A DNA stretch of 64,000 bases from Paracoccus sp. SMMA_5_TC (GCF_009696685.2 NZ_CP102355.1:1269001-1333000); one strand, 5' to 3'; positions 17,915-27,032 are shown, counted from the first letter of the stretch. Translations and numbers: made by a program. Notes: generated from the sequence alone by a model not told the origin.

Positions 17915-17965
17915 CAGCGGGACACGCCGCCCCAACGCGGCGCTTCATAGCTGGAAGGCTAGCAT
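17915..17965 (+). ncRNA. Candidate serC leader RNA (two hairpins before serC)
   Basis: Immediately upstream of the serC ATG are two hairpins. CGCCGC/GCGGCG (17925-17930 with 17937-17942) closes a 6-nt loop. TAGCT/GGCTA (17948-17952 with 17957-17961) closes a GGAA tetraloop, and the ribosome site GGAAGG lies in that loop and 3' arm. This matches my recollection of the alphaproteobacterial serC motif (two hairpins, the second covering the Shine-Dalgarno). The placement would control translation start. The ligand or mechanism is not known to me. Confidence 0.55.
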
Positions 17966-19120
17966 ATGAGCATCACTGCTCCGGCCGCGCGACCGGTCAA
18001 TCCGCGCTTCTCGTCGGGCCCCTGTGCCAAGATCCCCAATTTCTCGCTGGACATGCTTGCAGACGCGCCTCTGGGCCGTTCGCATCGCGCCGCCATCGGC
18101 AAGGCCAAGCTGGCCGAGGCGATCGAGCTGACGCGCGAAGTGCTGGGCGTGCCGGCCGATTACCGCATCGGCATCGTGCCGGCATCGGATACCGGCGCCG
18201 TGGAAATGGCGCTGTGGTCGCTGCTGGGTCCGCGCCGGGTCGAGATGCTGGCCTGGGAAAGCTTCGGCGAAGGCTGGGTGACCGACGTGGTCAAGCAGCT
18301 GAAGCTGGATGCGGTGGTGCGCAAGGCCGATTACGGCAAGATCGTCGATTTTACCCAGGTCGATTTCGACCATGACGTGGTGTTCACCTGGAACGGCACC
18401 ACCTCTGGCGTGCGGGTGCCGAATGGCGACGCGATCCCGGCCGACCGCGCCGGGCTGACCATCTGCGACGCGACCAGCGCCGCCTTTGCCATGGACCTGC
18501 CCTGGGACAAGCTGGATGTGGTCACCTTTTCCTGGCAGAAGGTGCTGGGCGGCGAAGGCGGTCATGGCGTGCTGATCCTGTCGCCGCGCGCCGTTGCGCG
18601 GCTGGAAAGCCACACCCCCGCCTGGCCGATGCCCAAGATCTTTCGCCTGACCAAGGGCGGCAAGCTGATCGAGGGCATCTTCAAGGGCGAAACCATCAAC
18701 ACCCCATCGATGCTGTGCGTCGAGGATTACCTGGTGGCGCTGAAATGGGCGCAGGCGCTGGGCGGGCGCGGTGCGCTGATCGCCCGGGCCGAGGCGAATG
18801 CCCGCGCCGTGCGCGATTTCATCGCCGACAAGGACTGGATCGCCGACCTGGCCGAGGATCCGGCCACCGCCTCGACAACTTCGGTCTGCCTGCGCTTTAC
18901 CGATCCGCGCATTCGCGACGGTGCGGCCTTTGCCAAGGCCGTAGCCAAGCGGCTTGAGAAAGAGGGCGTGGCCCTGGACGCCGGCAGCTATCGCGATGCC
19001 CCGCCCGGCCTACGCATCTGGTGCGGCTCGACCGTCGAGACCAGCGATGTCGCGGCACTGATGCCCTGGATCGAATACGCCTATCTGGCCGAGATCGAGG
19101 CCCAGGCCGCCGCCGCCTGA
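17966..19120 (+). CDS. serC: Phosphoserine aminotransferase
   Basis: PLP enzyme of 384 residues, the alphaproteobacterial length class, converting 3-phosphohydroxypyruvate and glutamate to O-phosphoserine. It may also serve pyridoxal phosphate synthesis. The PLP lysine is K192 in [14 protein letters not shown]; the N-terminus [13 protein letters not shown] and the phosphate-binding region PASDTGAVE are characteristic. It begins directly behind the two-hairpin leader and is followed 111 bp later by serA on the same strand, forming a serCA operon. Nothing unusual is seen apart from the leader RNA. Confidence 0.95.
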   Translation: MSITAPAARPVNPRFSSGPCAKIPNFSLDMLADAPLGRSHRAAIGKAKLAEAIELTREVLGVPADYRIGIVPASDTGAVEMALWSLLGPRRVEMLAWESFGEGWVTDVVKQLKLDAVVRKADYGKIVDFTQVDFDHDVVFTWNGTTSGVRVPNGDAIPADRAGLTICDATSAAFAMDLPWDKLDVVTFSWQKVLGGEGGHGVLILSPRAVARLESHTPAWPMPKIFRLTKGGKLIEGIFKGETINTPSMLCVEDYLVALKWAQALGGRGALIARAEANARAVRDFIADKDWIADLAEDPATASTTSVCLRFTDPRIRDGAAFAKAVAKRLEKEGVALDAGSYRDAPPGLRIWCGSTVETSDVAALMPWIEYAYLAEIEAQAAAA

Positions 19121-19231
19121 CCGGCCGCCCGATCCGGCGGGCGACCGGCCGGATCGGCCCCACCCCCGACATGCCAGCCCGCGTCGCGCCCGCCGCGCCG
19201 CCGACCCTGCATATCCAGAAGGATGCTTCCC

Positions 19232-20821
19232 ATGCCCAAGGTTCTTGTTTCGGACAAGCTTTCGGAAACCGCCGTCCAGATCTTTCGCGATCGCGGCGTC
19301 GATGTGGATTACCTGCCCGATCTGGGCAAGGACAAGGAAAAGCTGGCCGAGGTGATCGGCCAGTATGACGGGCTGGCGATCCGCTCGGCCACCAAGGTGA
19401 CGGCCAAGCTGCTGGAAAACGCCCCCAATCTGAAGGTGATCGGCCGCGCCGGCATCGGCGTGGACAATGTCGACATCCCGGCGGCGTCGAAACGGGGGGT
19501 GATCGTGATGAACACCCCCTTCGGCAACAGCGTGACCACTGCCGAACATGCCATCGCGCTGATGTTCGCCGTTGCGCGACAACTGCCCGAGGCCTCGGTT
19601 TCGACCCATGCCGGCAAGTGGGAAAAGAACCGCTTCATGGGGGTGGAACTCTTCAACAAGGTGCTGGGCGTGATCGGCGCGGGCAACATCGGTTCCATCG
19701 TCATCGACCGTGCCCTGGGGCTGAAGATGAAGGTGCTGGCCTTTGACCCCTTCCTGTCCGAGGAACGCGCCGTCGAACTGGGGGTGAAGAAGGTCGAGCT
19801 GGACGAGCTGCTGGCCAAGGCCGATTTCATCACCCTGCACGTGCCCCTGACCGACAAGACCCGCAACATCCTGTCGCGAGAAAACCTGGCCAGGACCAAG
19901 AAGGGCGTGCGCATCATCAACGCCGCCCGCGGTGGCCTGATCGACGAGGAGGCGCTGGCCGAAATGCTGAAAAGCGGCCATGTCGCCGGCGCGGCGCTGG
20001 ATGTGTTCGCGACCGAGCCGGCGACCGAAAGCCCGCTGTTCGGCCTGCCCAATGTGGTGGTAACGCCGCATCTGGGCGCCTCGACCAACGAAGCGCAGGA
20101 AAACGTCGCTCTGCAGGTCGCCGAACAGATGTCGGATTATCTGCTGACCGGTGCGGTGCAGAATGCGCTGAACATGCCCTCGGTCACCGCCGAAGAGGCT
20201 GCGGTGATGGGTCCGTGGATCAAGCTGGCCGGGCATCTGGGCGCCTTCATCGGTCAGATGACCGACGAACCGATCAAGGCGATCAACGTGCTTTATGACG
20301 GGGTCGCGTCGGAAATGAACCTCAAGGCGCTGAACGCCGCCGCGATCGCCGGGGTGATGAAGGCCACGAACCCCGATGTGAACATGGTTTCGGCCCCGGT
20401 GATGGCGCATGAACGCGGCGTGCAGGTCGCCACCACCACCCAGGCGAAGTCGGGAGTGTTTGACGGCTATATCAAGGCCACCGTGGTCACCGAAACGCGC
20501 GAGCGTTCGATTGCCGGCACGGTGTTCAGCGATGGCAAGCCGCGCTTCATCCAGATCCGCGGCATCAACATCGAGGCCGAGGTGGGCGAACATATGCTTT
20601 ACACCCGCAACAAGGACGTGCCGGGGGTGATCGGGGCGCTGGGCATGACGCTGGGCGACCTGGGGGTGAACATCGCCAACTTTACCCTGGGCCGCACCCG
20701 CACCGGCGACGATGCCATCGCCATCCTGTATCTGGACGAGGCCCTGAAGCCCGAGGCACTCGAGGCGCTGCGCGCGACCGGCAAGTTCCTGCAGGTGCGC
20801 CCGCTGCATTTCGAGGTCTGA
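19232..20821 (+). CDS. serA: D-3-phosphoglycerate dehydrogenase
   Basis: First enzyme of serine synthesis, 529 residues, the long form with an intervening domain and a C-terminal ACT domain. The NAD-binding loop GAGNIG is near residue 154, the catalytic arginine is in NAARGGLID and the histidine in HLGAST. The C-terminal 75 residues (KDVPGVIGALGMTLGDLGVNI, the ACT start) are the usual serine-sensing module. The ATG at 19232 has AGAAGGA 8 bp upstream and matches the family N-terminus PKVLVSDKLSE; an in-frame ATG three codons earlier sits on top of the ribosome site. It is co-directional with serC. Confidence 0.95.
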   Translation: MPKVLVSDKLSETAVQIFRDRGVDVDYLPDLGKDKEKLAEVIGQYDGLAIRSATKVTAKLLENAPNLKVIGRAGIGVDNVDIPAASKRGVIVMNTPFGNSVTTAEHAIALMFAVARQLPEASVSTHAGKWEKNRFMGVELFNKVLGVIGAGNIGSIVIDRALGLKMKVLAFDPFLSEERAVELGVKKVELDELLAKADFITLHVPLTDKTRNILSRENLARTKKGVRIINAARGGLIDEEALAEMLKSGHVAGAALDVFATEPATESPLFGLPNVVVTPHLGASTNEAQENVALQVAEQMSDYLLTGAVQNALNMPSVTAEEAAVMGPWIKLAGHLGAFIGQMTDEPIKAINVLYDGVASEMNLKALNAAAIAGVMKATNPDVNMVSAPVMAHERGVQVATTTQAKSGVFDGYIKATVVTETRERSIAGTVFSDGKPRFIQIRGINIEAEVGEHMLYTRNKDVPGVIGALGMTLGDLGVNIANFTLGRTRTGDDAIAILYLDEALKPEALEALRATGKFLQVRPLHFEV

Positions 20822-20831
20822 ACCCGGCCAT

Positions 20832-20856
20832 GGTCCCGGGCGTTCGGTCCGGGACC
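20832..20856 (+). terminator. Hairpin after serA
   Basis: GGTCCCGG (20832-20839) pairs perfectly with CCGGGACC (20849-20856) around a 9-nt loop, 10 bp past the serA stop. No T tract follows; AAAGACAAGG leads into the ribosome site of the next gene. It may be an mRNA 3'-end stabiliser or a partial terminator. Confidence 0.45.
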
Positions 20857-20873
20857 AAAGACAAGGGGGCGCG

Positions 20874-21617
20874 ATGCGGATCTATGCCATCGGCGATATT
20901 CACGGCCATCTGCAACTGCTGCACCAGGCCCATGCCTTGATCGCGGCCGATCTGAGCCGTCATCCCGGCAAGGCTGCCGTCGTCCATGTCGGCGACCTGC
21001 TGGATCGCGGACCGGATTCGCGCGGCGTGGTCGATTACCTGATGCAGGGCCAGGCCGAAGGCCGGCCATGGATCGTGCTGTGCGGCAATCACGACCGCTT
21101 CCTGCCGCGCTTTGCCGCCCGGCCGGACTGGATCGATCCGGGGCTGGCTTCGGGGCAGCACTGGCTGGATCATCCGGGGCTGGGGGCGGCGGAAACGCTG
21201 GCCTCCTATGGTGTCCTCGAGACGGCGGACCATGCACGTGCCCATGCGCAGGTGCTGGAAAGGGTGCCGCAGGCGCATCTGCACTGGTTGGCAGCCTTGC
21301 CGCTGTGGCATCTGACACCGCAGGCGCTGTTCGTCCATGCCGGCATTCGGCCCGGTGTCGATCTGTCGCGGCAGACCGAACATGACCTTGTCTGGATCCG
21401 GCGCAGCTTTCTGGACAGCGGCAGCGACCATGGGGTGCTGGTGGTGCACGGCCATTCGCCGGTGGACCGGGTGACGCATTTCGGCAATCGTCTGGCGATC
21501 GATACCGGCGCCGCCTATGGCGGCCCGCTAAGTGCCGTGGTGATCGAGGGCGGGCAGCCGCAGCTGCTGACCGCAGAGGGACGTCAGCCGTTGACGCCGG
21601 GTCCGGGGGGCTTGTAG
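20874..21617 (+). CDS. Metallophosphoesterase (PrpA/ApaH-type Ser/Thr phosphatase)
   Basis: A 247-residue cytosolic calcineurin-like phosphatase. All metal motifs are visible: GDIHGH (residues 7-12), GDLLDRGPDS near 41, LCGNHDRF near 70, and the C-terminal VVHGHSP. Such proteins act as protein phosphatases or on dinucleoside polyphosphates; the sequence does not discriminate. An AAGGGGG ribosome stretch precedes the ATG. It follows serA by 52 bp, separated by a hairpin, so partial read-through expression is possible. Confidence 0.88.
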   Translation: MRIYAIGDIHGHLQLLHQAHALIAADLSRHPGKAAVVHVGDLLDRGPDSRGVVDYLMQGQAEGRPWIVLCGNHDRFLPRFAARPDWIDPGLASGQHWLDHPGLGAAETLASYGVLETADHARAHAQVLERVPQAHLHWLAALPLWHLTPQALFVHAGIRPGVDLSRQTEHDLVWIRRSFLDSGSDHGVLVVHGHSPVDRVTHFGNRLAIDTGAAYGGPLSAVVIEGGQPQLLTAEGRQPLTPGPGGL

Positions 21618-21668
21618 CCGCTGGCGGCCGTCGCCACATTGCTGCTGCCAAGCCTTGCGGAGGTCATG

Positions 21669-22133
21669 ATGAAGGCAATTCCTGTCGCCTTGTTGCTGAT
21701 GGCGGGCCCGGCGGCCGCCGAGGTGGTGGGCAAGGTCGGGGTGGATTGGGTCGGCAACGACATCGTGATCGAAGCGATCGCCGATCCCCAGGTATCCGGC
21801 GTGACCTGCCATCTTGCCTATTTCGACCGCTCGATGCTGGATCGGCTCAGCCAGGGCAACTGGTTCGAGGATCCGTCCAATTCGGCCATCGAATGCACGC
21901 GCACGGGACCGATCCGACTGGGCGATATCCGCCGTGGCGCCAAGGGCGAGGATGTCTTTTCCGCCTCGCGGTCGCTGATCTTCAAAAGCCTGCGGGTCAA
22001 GCGGATCTATGACGAAACCAACCACGTGCTGATCTATCTGGCCCATGCCAATCAGGTTAATCAGGGTTCGGCCAAGATGTCGATATCGACCGTGCCGCTG
22101 CTGCCCGAGGAAATTCCGCCAGCAACCCGGTGA
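21669..22133 (+). CDS. CreA family periplasmic protein
   Basis: A 154-residue exported protein of the CreA family. Residues 1-18 are a signal peptide (AIPVALLLMAGPAAA). The mature part has the family features VGKVGVDWVGNDIVIEA, DPQVSGVTCHL and SNSAIECTRTGPI, with two cysteines that could form a disulphide. The second of two adjacent ATGs (21669) is chosen because GGAGG lies at a workable distance only from it. Family function is unknown; the name derives from linkage to the E. coli creABCD operon. The neighbouring genes (phosphatase, hspQ) give no clear clue. Confidence 0.88.
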   Translation: MKAIPVALLLMAGPAAAEVVGKVGVDWVGNDIVIEAIADPQVSGVTCHLAYFDRSMLDRLSQGNWFEDPSNSAIECTRTGPIRLGDIRRGAKGEDVFSASRSLIFKSLRVKRIYDETNHVLIYLAHANQVNQGSAKMSISTVPLLPEEIPPATR

Positions 22134-22213
22134 TGAGATCTCGCCTGCTCCCTTGCAAAGGTGGACAGGGCAGCGCCGGACCTGTAAGAGCCGCGCCAGA
22201 CAGGAAGGATATG

Positions 22214-22546
22214 ATGCGGATTCGGTCCAAGACCGCCAAATACAACCTCGGGCAGGTCGTCCGCCACCGCGAGCATCCGTTTCGCGGGGTGGTTTTCGAC
22301 GTGGATCCCGAATTCGCCAATACCGAGGAATGGTATGAATCCATTCCCGAAGAGTCGCGTCCCAGCCGCAATCAGCCGTTCTATCACCTGTTTGCCGAAA
22401 CCGAAGCGACCTTCTATGTCGCCTATGTATCCGAACAGAACCTGATTCCCGATCCGTCTGGCGAGCCCGTGGAACATCCGGAAGTGACCGAGATGTTCGG
22501 GGAATTCGAGGATGGCCGCTATCCGTTGCAGGTCGGGCTCAACTGA
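22214..22546 (+). CDS. hspQ: Heat-shock protein HspQ (YccV family)
   Basis: A 110-residue cytosolic protein with the YccV/hemimethylated-DNA-binding-like domain. It is recognised from AKYNLGQVVRHREHPFRGVVFDVDP at the N-terminus, WYESIPEESRPSRNQPFYHLF in the middle and YVSEQNLIPD near the end. In enterobacteria HspQ enhances Lon proteolysis and is heat induced. GGAAGGA lies just before two tandem ATGs (22211, 22214); the second has better spacing. The C-terminus overlaps the convergent anti-sigma kinase gene by 8 bp. Confidence 0.9.
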   Translation: MRIRSKTAKYNLGQVVRHREHPFRGVVFDVDPEFANTEEWYESIPEESRPSRNQPFYHLFAETEATFYVAYVSEQNLIPDPSGEPVEHPEVTEMFGEFEDGRYPLQVGLN

Positions 22547-23132
22547 TCGCAGCTTCGGCGTCGGGTTCAGGATCAGGTCGTGATGGCGCAGCGTGCAGCG
22601 GCTCGGTCACCGGGACGATGAAGGCCAGAAAGTTTCGCCGGCCTTCGCGAAAATAGCTCAGCGAAACCGTCAGCCCCTGGATCAGATACCAGCCAAAGCC
22701 GCCTTCGGGCAGCAGCATCAGCGCGTCGACCTGGTCAAGATCCATTTGCCCGAGCGGTAGCGGACGCGGATTGAGGCAGGATTCGGGCAGCGGCCGGCCG
22801 TCGTCTGTTATCGCACATGCGATCCCGCCGACATGGCGTGCCACGCACAGGTGGATCACCGGCGGATGGGTGGCGCCATCGATGCCGGGCGCATCGGCGT
22901 GAATGCCGTGTTCGCAGATGTTGTTCAGCACCTCTGCCAGGGCAAGTTCCAGCTTGCCGATTACCTCGTCCTGTGCGCTGCCCTGAAAGCGTTCGCGCAG
23001 GAACATCAGCGCCGCGCGCACCGTCATGGGTTCGGCGCGAAAGATGCGGTGAAAGATCGGCTGACGCGCAGGCAGGGGCTGGCGCAGCCGTGCGTTCGGG
23101 CCAATCGCTGCGGTTGCTGTGGCTGTCATCAT
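22539..23132 (-). CDS. RsbW-type anti-sigma factor kinase (HATPase_c_2)
   Basis: A 197-residue cytosolic GHKL ATPase. The N box is visible as ELALAEVLNNICEHG near residue 65, the G1 box as ITDDGRPLP near 108 and the G2 box as EGGFGWYLIQGL near 143. This is the pattern of serine kinases that bind sigma factors or STAS proteins. A proline-rich C-terminal tail of about 20 residues is extra. It overlaps the STAS gene upstream by 4 bp (ATGA), so the two are made together and presumably interact. No sigma factor or PP2C phosphatase gene is adjacent, so its target is unknown. Confidence 0.87.
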   Translation of the reverse strand: MMTATATAAIGPNARLRQPLPARQPIFHRIFRAEPMTVRAALMFLRERFQGSAQDEVIGKLELALAEVLNNICEHGIHADAPGIDGATHPPVIHLCVARHVGGIACAITDDGRPLPESCLNPRPLPLGQMDLDQVDALMLLPEGGFGWYLIQGLTVSLSYFREGRRNFLAFIVPVTEPLHAAPSRPDPEPDAEAAIS

Positions 23133-23473
23133 TGCGGTTCCTCCGCTTGCGGAAGGGCATCTGGCGCGCGATCCGTGATGGTGAACACCTTGTCCATTCG
23201 CGTCAGCTCGAACACGCGCTGCACATTCGGGGTCAGCCCGGCCAGAACCAGCTGCCGCCCGGGAGGCATGGCCTTGAACAGGGCGATGACGGCACCAAGG
23301 CCGGAACTGTCCATGAAATCGACCTGCGACAGGTCCAGAACCACCTGTGGGCCCGAATCGCCCATCATGGCGCGCACCTTGTCCTTGAAGGCGATGGCGA
23401 TTGCGGCATCCAGTCGTTTTTCCTCGACCCGCAGGGTGATGCCATCGGTGTGAGTAAGCAAGGTCATGTGCAT
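23129..23473 (-). CDS. STAS-domain anti-sigma factor antagonist
   Basis: A 114-residue SpoIIAA/RsbV-like protein. The phosphorylatable serine lies in VDFMDSSGLGAVIALF near residue 60, and the remainder fits a single STAS fold. Phosphorylation by the coupled RsbW-type kinase would control which partner the kinase binds. The ATG ending at 23473 is taken because GGAC is spaced suitably; a second ATG two codons in is possible. It is the first gene of this two-gene unit, with 290 bp of divergent upstream DNA shared with the Anbu operon. Confidence 0.87.
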   Translation of the reverse strand: MHMTLLTHTDGITLRVEEKRLDAAIAIAFKDKVRAMMGDSGPQVVLDLSQVDFMDSSGLGAVIALFKAMPPGRQLVLAGLTPNVQRVFELTRMDKVFTITDRAPDALPQAEEPQ

Positions 23474-23625
23474 TTATTCGTCCGGCTCAAAGGTCTCGCT
23501 TTCCCGTTTCTAGCCCGGGATTGCTGAAAAATCCGTAACCGACCGGACCCACAGGGGCAGAATCTCTGCGCAGTTCTAATCAAAGTTTTCCGGTCCGGCC
23601 CGGGCACCGGCGCGGGAACCGGATT

Positions 23626-23672
23626 GCCTGCCGCTGCCTTCCTTGCAGGCAGAAGCTGCTTTGGGCTTCTGC
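23626..23672 (+). promoter_or_regulatory. Pair of adjacent hairpins upstream of the Anbu operon
   Basis: GCCTGC/GCAGGC (23626-23631 with 23645-23650) is directly followed by GCAGAAGC/GCTTCTGC (23649-23656 with 23665-23672, 8-nt loop). They overlap by two bases, so they could be alternative structures in a 5' leader of the ATP-grasp gene at 23764. No promoter was resolved. Confidence 0.35.
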
Positions 23673-23763
23673 ATCGGCCGGATTGCATGCGCTTGCCTGT
23701 CATGGGCTATGGACAGCCGCTCGACGCATGCCAAGATCGGGTTCATGGAAAGGGGGGCACAAG

Positions 23764-25170
23764 ATGTATTTTAACGAGATGATGGACAACGGTCAGGTCC
23801 GCGAGCCCTATGCCATGCTGTCGGACTGGCTGGCGACCATGCCGGCCGAGATCCGCCAGATGAAACAGGCCGAGGCCGAGTCGCTGTTTCGCCGCATCGG
23901 CATCACCTTTGCCGTCTATGGCGAAGGTGGCGATCCGGACCGGTTGATCCCCTTTGACATGATGCCGCGGGTTTTCCTGCAAAGCGAATGGCGCAAGCTG
24001 GAACGCGGGATCAAGCAACGGGCCCGGGCGCTGAACGCCTTTCTGCGCGATGTCTATGGCCGCGGCGAGATCCTGCGTGCCGGCCGGATCCCCGCGCATC
24101 TGGTCTATCAGAACGAGGCCTATGAAAAATCGGTGGTCGGCTTCGTGCCGCCGCGCGGGGTCTATTCGCACATCGTCGGCATCGACATCGTGCGCACCGG
24201 CCGCGACGAGTTCCATGTGCTCGAGGATAACTGCCGCACCCCGTCCGGCGTCAGCTACATGCTGGAAAACCGCGAAATCATGATGCGCATGTTCCCGGCG
24301 CTGTTTCGCAACAACCGCATCGAACCGGTGGATCGTTATCCCGAACTGCTGCGCCGCACCCTGGCCTCGGTCGCGCCGGCGAAATGCGAAGGTGCGCCGA
24401 CGGTGGTGATCCTGACGCCGGGCCATTTCAACAGCGCCTATTACGAACACAGTTTCCTGGCCAATCTGATGGGGGTCGAGCTGGTCGAGGGCAGCGACCT
24501 GTTTGTCGACAACGGCTTTGTCTACATGCGCACCACCCAGGGCCCCAAGCGGGTCGACGTGATCTATCGCCGTATCGACGATGCCTTTCTGGACCCGCTG
24601 TGCTTTCGGCGCGATTCCATGCTGGGGGTTCCGGGGCTGATGGATGTCTATCGCTCGGGCGGGGTCAGCATCGCCTCGGCGCCGGGGGCGGGGGTGGCCG
24701 ACGACAAGGCGATCTATACCTTCGTGCCCGAGATGGTGCGTTTTTACCTGGGCGAGGAGCCGCTGTTGCAGAACGTCCAGACCTGGACGCTGTGGAACGA
24801 CGACGACTACCGCTATGTCATGGACAATCTGGCCGATCTGGTCGTCAAGGAGGTGCATGGCTCGGGCGGCTACGGCATGCTGGTCGGCCCGCGCGCGACC
24901 CGCGCCGAGATCAACGAATTCGCCGAACGCATCAAGGCCAATCCCCACAACTACATCGCCCAGCCGACGCTGGCGCTGTCGACCTGCCCGACCTTCGTGG
25001 ACGAAGGGGTTGCGCCGCGCCATGTCGATCTGCGTCCCTATTGCCTGTGCGGCGACCGCATCGAACTGGTGCCGGGCGGCCTGACGCGGGTGGCGCTGCG
25101 CGAAGGCTCGCTGGTGGTGAACTCGTCGCAGGGCGGCGGGGTCAAGGACACCTGGGTTCTGTCGGAATAA
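23764..25170 (+). CDS. Circularly permuted ATP-grasp protein (DUF404/DUF407)
   Basis: A 468-residue soluble protein of the circularly permuted ATP-grasp group, proposed to ligate amino acids or peptides (carboxylate-amine ligase chemistry). Recognisable stretches are ERGIKQRARALNAFL near residue 80, the FHVLEDNCRTPSGVSYMLENRE block near 155, IYRRIDDAFLDP, and the C-terminal ATP-binding region with EVHGSGGYGMLVGP and QGGGVKDTW. The ATG at 23764 has AAAGGGGGG upstream; the open frame extends further but without coding character. It is the first gene of an operon with alpha-E, transglutaminase and Anbu genes (intergenic gaps of 12 and 13 bp). The substrate is unknown. Confidence 0.92.
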   Translation: MYFNEMMDNGQVREPYAMLSDWLATMPAEIRQMKQAEAESLFRRIGITFAVYGEGGDPDRLIPFDMMPRVFLQSEWRKLERGIKQRARALNAFLRDVYGRGEILRAGRIPAHLVYQNEAYEKSVVGFVPPRGVYSHIVGIDIVRTGRDEFHVLEDNCRTPSGVSYMLENREIMMRMFPALFRNNRIEPVDRYPELLRRTLASVAPAKCEGAPTVVILTPGHFNSAYYEHSFLANLMGVELVEGSDLFVDNGFVYMRTTQGPKRVDVIYRRIDDAFLDPLCFRRDSMLGVPGLMDVYRSGGVSIASAPGAGVADDKAIYTFVPEMVRFYLGEEPLLQNVQTWTLWNDDDYRYVMDNLADLVVKEVHGSGGYGMLVGPRATRAEINEFAERIKANPHNYIAQPTLALSTCPTFVDEGVAPRHVDLRPYCLCGDRIELVPGGLTRVALREGSLVVNSSQGGGVKDTWVLSE

Positions 25171-25182
25171 GGGGGATCAGCC

Positions 25183-26142
25183 ATGCTCAGCCGCACCGCC
25201 GCCAACCTGTTCTGGATGGGCCGCCATCTCGAGCGCGCCGAAACCGCCGCACGTCTGCTGGACGTGGGGGCACGCATCACCCTGCTGCCCAACACCCCCG
25301 AGGGCTATCGCAACGAATGGGAATCGCTGTTGCGCGCCTCGGGCGCCAGCACGGCCTTTGCGCAGCATTACGGCGACCAGATAAATCAGGAAAACATCGA
25401 ACACTGGCTTTTTTTCAACCACGACAACCCGTCCTCGGTCGCGTCCTGCATCGAAAAGGCGCGCGAGGGGGGACGGATCGTGCGCACTGCGCTGACCAGT
25501 CAGGTCTGGGATGCGCTGAACACGGGCTATCAGGAACTGCGCGAACTGGAAAAGCGCCCGCGAGATCAGCTGGATACGGCGATGCTGACCGATTTCACCA
25601 CGCGTCACGGCGCCACCGTGCGCGGGGCAATGACCGCGACGCAGTTGCGCAACGACGGTTGGCATTTCATGAACCTCGGCTATTCGCTGGAACGCGCCGA
25701 CGCCACCGCACGCCTGCTGGACGTGAAGTATTTCGTGCTGCTGCCGCGCGTCGAATTCATCGGCTCGGGTCTGGACAACTACCAGTGGCAGGTGATCCTG
25801 CGGGCGCTGTCGGCGCATCGCGCCTTTCAATGGGTCTATGGCGTTGATGTCACGGCCGCCAAGGTGGCCGAATTCCTGATCCTGAACGGGGAAAGCCCGC
25901 GTTCGCTGCTGACATCGCTTTACGAGGCGGTGTGGCATCTGGACGGCCTGGTGCGCCGTTATGGCGAGACCGCGCCGACCACCGCCGCCAATCATGCGCG
26001 CCAGACGCTGGATGCACTGGTTGCCCGCGATATCGATGCCATCTTTGACGAGGGGCTGCACGAATTCCTGTCCTGGTTCATCGGCGAGATCGCCGCCATA
26101 TCCGACGCGGCGCATGAAGATTACCTGAGCGGCAGGATGTAA
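25183..26142 (+). CDS. Alpha-E domain protein (DUF403)
   Basis: A 319-residue mostly helical protein of the alpha-E family. Diagnostic stretches are LSRTAANLFWMGRHLERAETAARLLDV at the N-terminus, repeated in related form near residue 165 (NLGYSLERADATARLLDVKY), which suggests an internal duplication. No catalytic motif is obvious. The family nearly always neighbours the circularly permuted ATP-grasp gene and is thought to assist it. GGGGGATC precedes the ATG, 12 bp after the previous stop, so it is translationally linked. Confidence 0.92.
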   Translation: MLSRTAANLFWMGRHLERAETAARLLDVGARITLLPNTPEGYRNEWESLLRASGASTAFAQHYGDQINQENIEHWLFFNHDNPSSVASCIEKAREGGRIVRTALTSQVWDALNTGYQELRELEKRPRDQLDTAMLTDFTTRHGATVRGAMTATQLRNDGWHFMNLGYSLERADATARLLDVKYFVLLPRVEFIGSGLDNYQWQVILRALSAHRAFQWVYGVDVTAAKVAEFLILNGESPRSLLTSLYEAVWHLDGLVRRYGETAPTTAANHARQTLDALVARDIDAIFDEGLHEFLSWFIGEIAAISDAAHEDYLSGRM

Positions 26143-26155
26143 GGGGGGCAAGGAA

Positions 26156-26962
26156 ATGCGGCTGAAGATCACCCATGAAACCAGCTATCGCTATGACGCG
26201 CCGGTGCAGGGGCTGGTGCAGAGCCTGCGCCTGACCCCTTCGGTATCCGAAGGGCAGAAGGTGCTGGACTGGACCATTGCCGTCAGCGGCGGTCAAAGGG
26301 GGGTGGGCTATCGCGACGGGGCGGGCGACTGGATCGAAAGCTGGACGGTGCGGGGCCCGGTGGCGGTTGTGGTCGTTTCCACCTCGGGCGAGGTCGAGAC
26401 ACGCGACACCGCCGGCGTGCTGCGCGGCCATCGCGAAACGATCAGCCCGTTAGTCTATCTGCGCGACACGCCGCTGACCCGGGCCGATGCGGCGCTGGCC
26501 GAGCTGGCGGGCGGCATCGCCGGTCAGGACAATCTGGACCTGGCGCATCAGCTGGCGCGGGCGGTCCATCAGGCCATCGCCTATGTCCCCGGCGTCACCG
26601 AATCGGCCACCTCGGCAGCCGAGGCGCTGGCCCTGGGGCAAGGCGTCTGCCAGGACCACGCCCATGCCCTGATCGCCTGCGCCCGCCTGCGCGGCCTGCC
26701 GGCGCGCTATGTGTCGGGCTATCTGCATTCGGGCACAGGCCAGGCCGGGCAGGACGCAGCCCATGCCTGGGCCGAACTGCACGTCGGCCCGCTGGGCTGG
26801 GTCGGTTTCGACGCGGCGAACGGCTGCTGCCCCGACGAACGCTATGTGCGCCTGGCCTCGGGTCTGGATGCGCCGGATGCGGCGCCGGTGCGCGGCACCA
26901 CCTTCGGGGCCGGAGCCGAAAGCCTGGATGTCAGTGTTCTGGTCGAGGCGATGGAACAGTAG
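26156..26962 (+). CDS. Transglutaminase-like cysteine protease/acyltransferase
   Basis: A 268-residue protein with the bacterial transglutaminase N-terminal domain (residues 1-90) and a papain-like transglutaminase core. The triad is intact: C165 in GQGVCQDHAH, H203 in AAHAWAEL and D219 in GFDAANG. No signal peptide is seen, so it is cytosolic. In this operon type it is predicted to cleave or transfer peptides made by the ATP-grasp partner; this is inference from conserved gene context. It starts 13 bp after the alpha-E gene. Confidence 0.92.
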   Translation: MRLKITHETSYRYDAPVQGLVQSLRLTPSVSEGQKVLDWTIAVSGGQRGVGYRDGAGDWIESWTVRGPVAVVVVSTSGEVETRDTAGVLRGHRETISPLVYLRDTPLTRADAALAELAGGIAGQDNLDLAHQLARAVHQAIAYVPGVTESATSAAEALALGQGVCQDHAHALIACARLRGLPARYVSGYLHSGTGQAGQDAAHAWAELHVGPLGWVGFDAANGCCPDERYVRLASGLDAPDAAPVRGTTFGAGAESLDVSVLVEAMEQ

Positions 26963-27032
26963 CGCGGCGCAAAACTTGCGCATCCCGCCCGGCCGCCTTA
27001 TCCCCAAGACAAAGGCGCGGAGCATGACTCGC

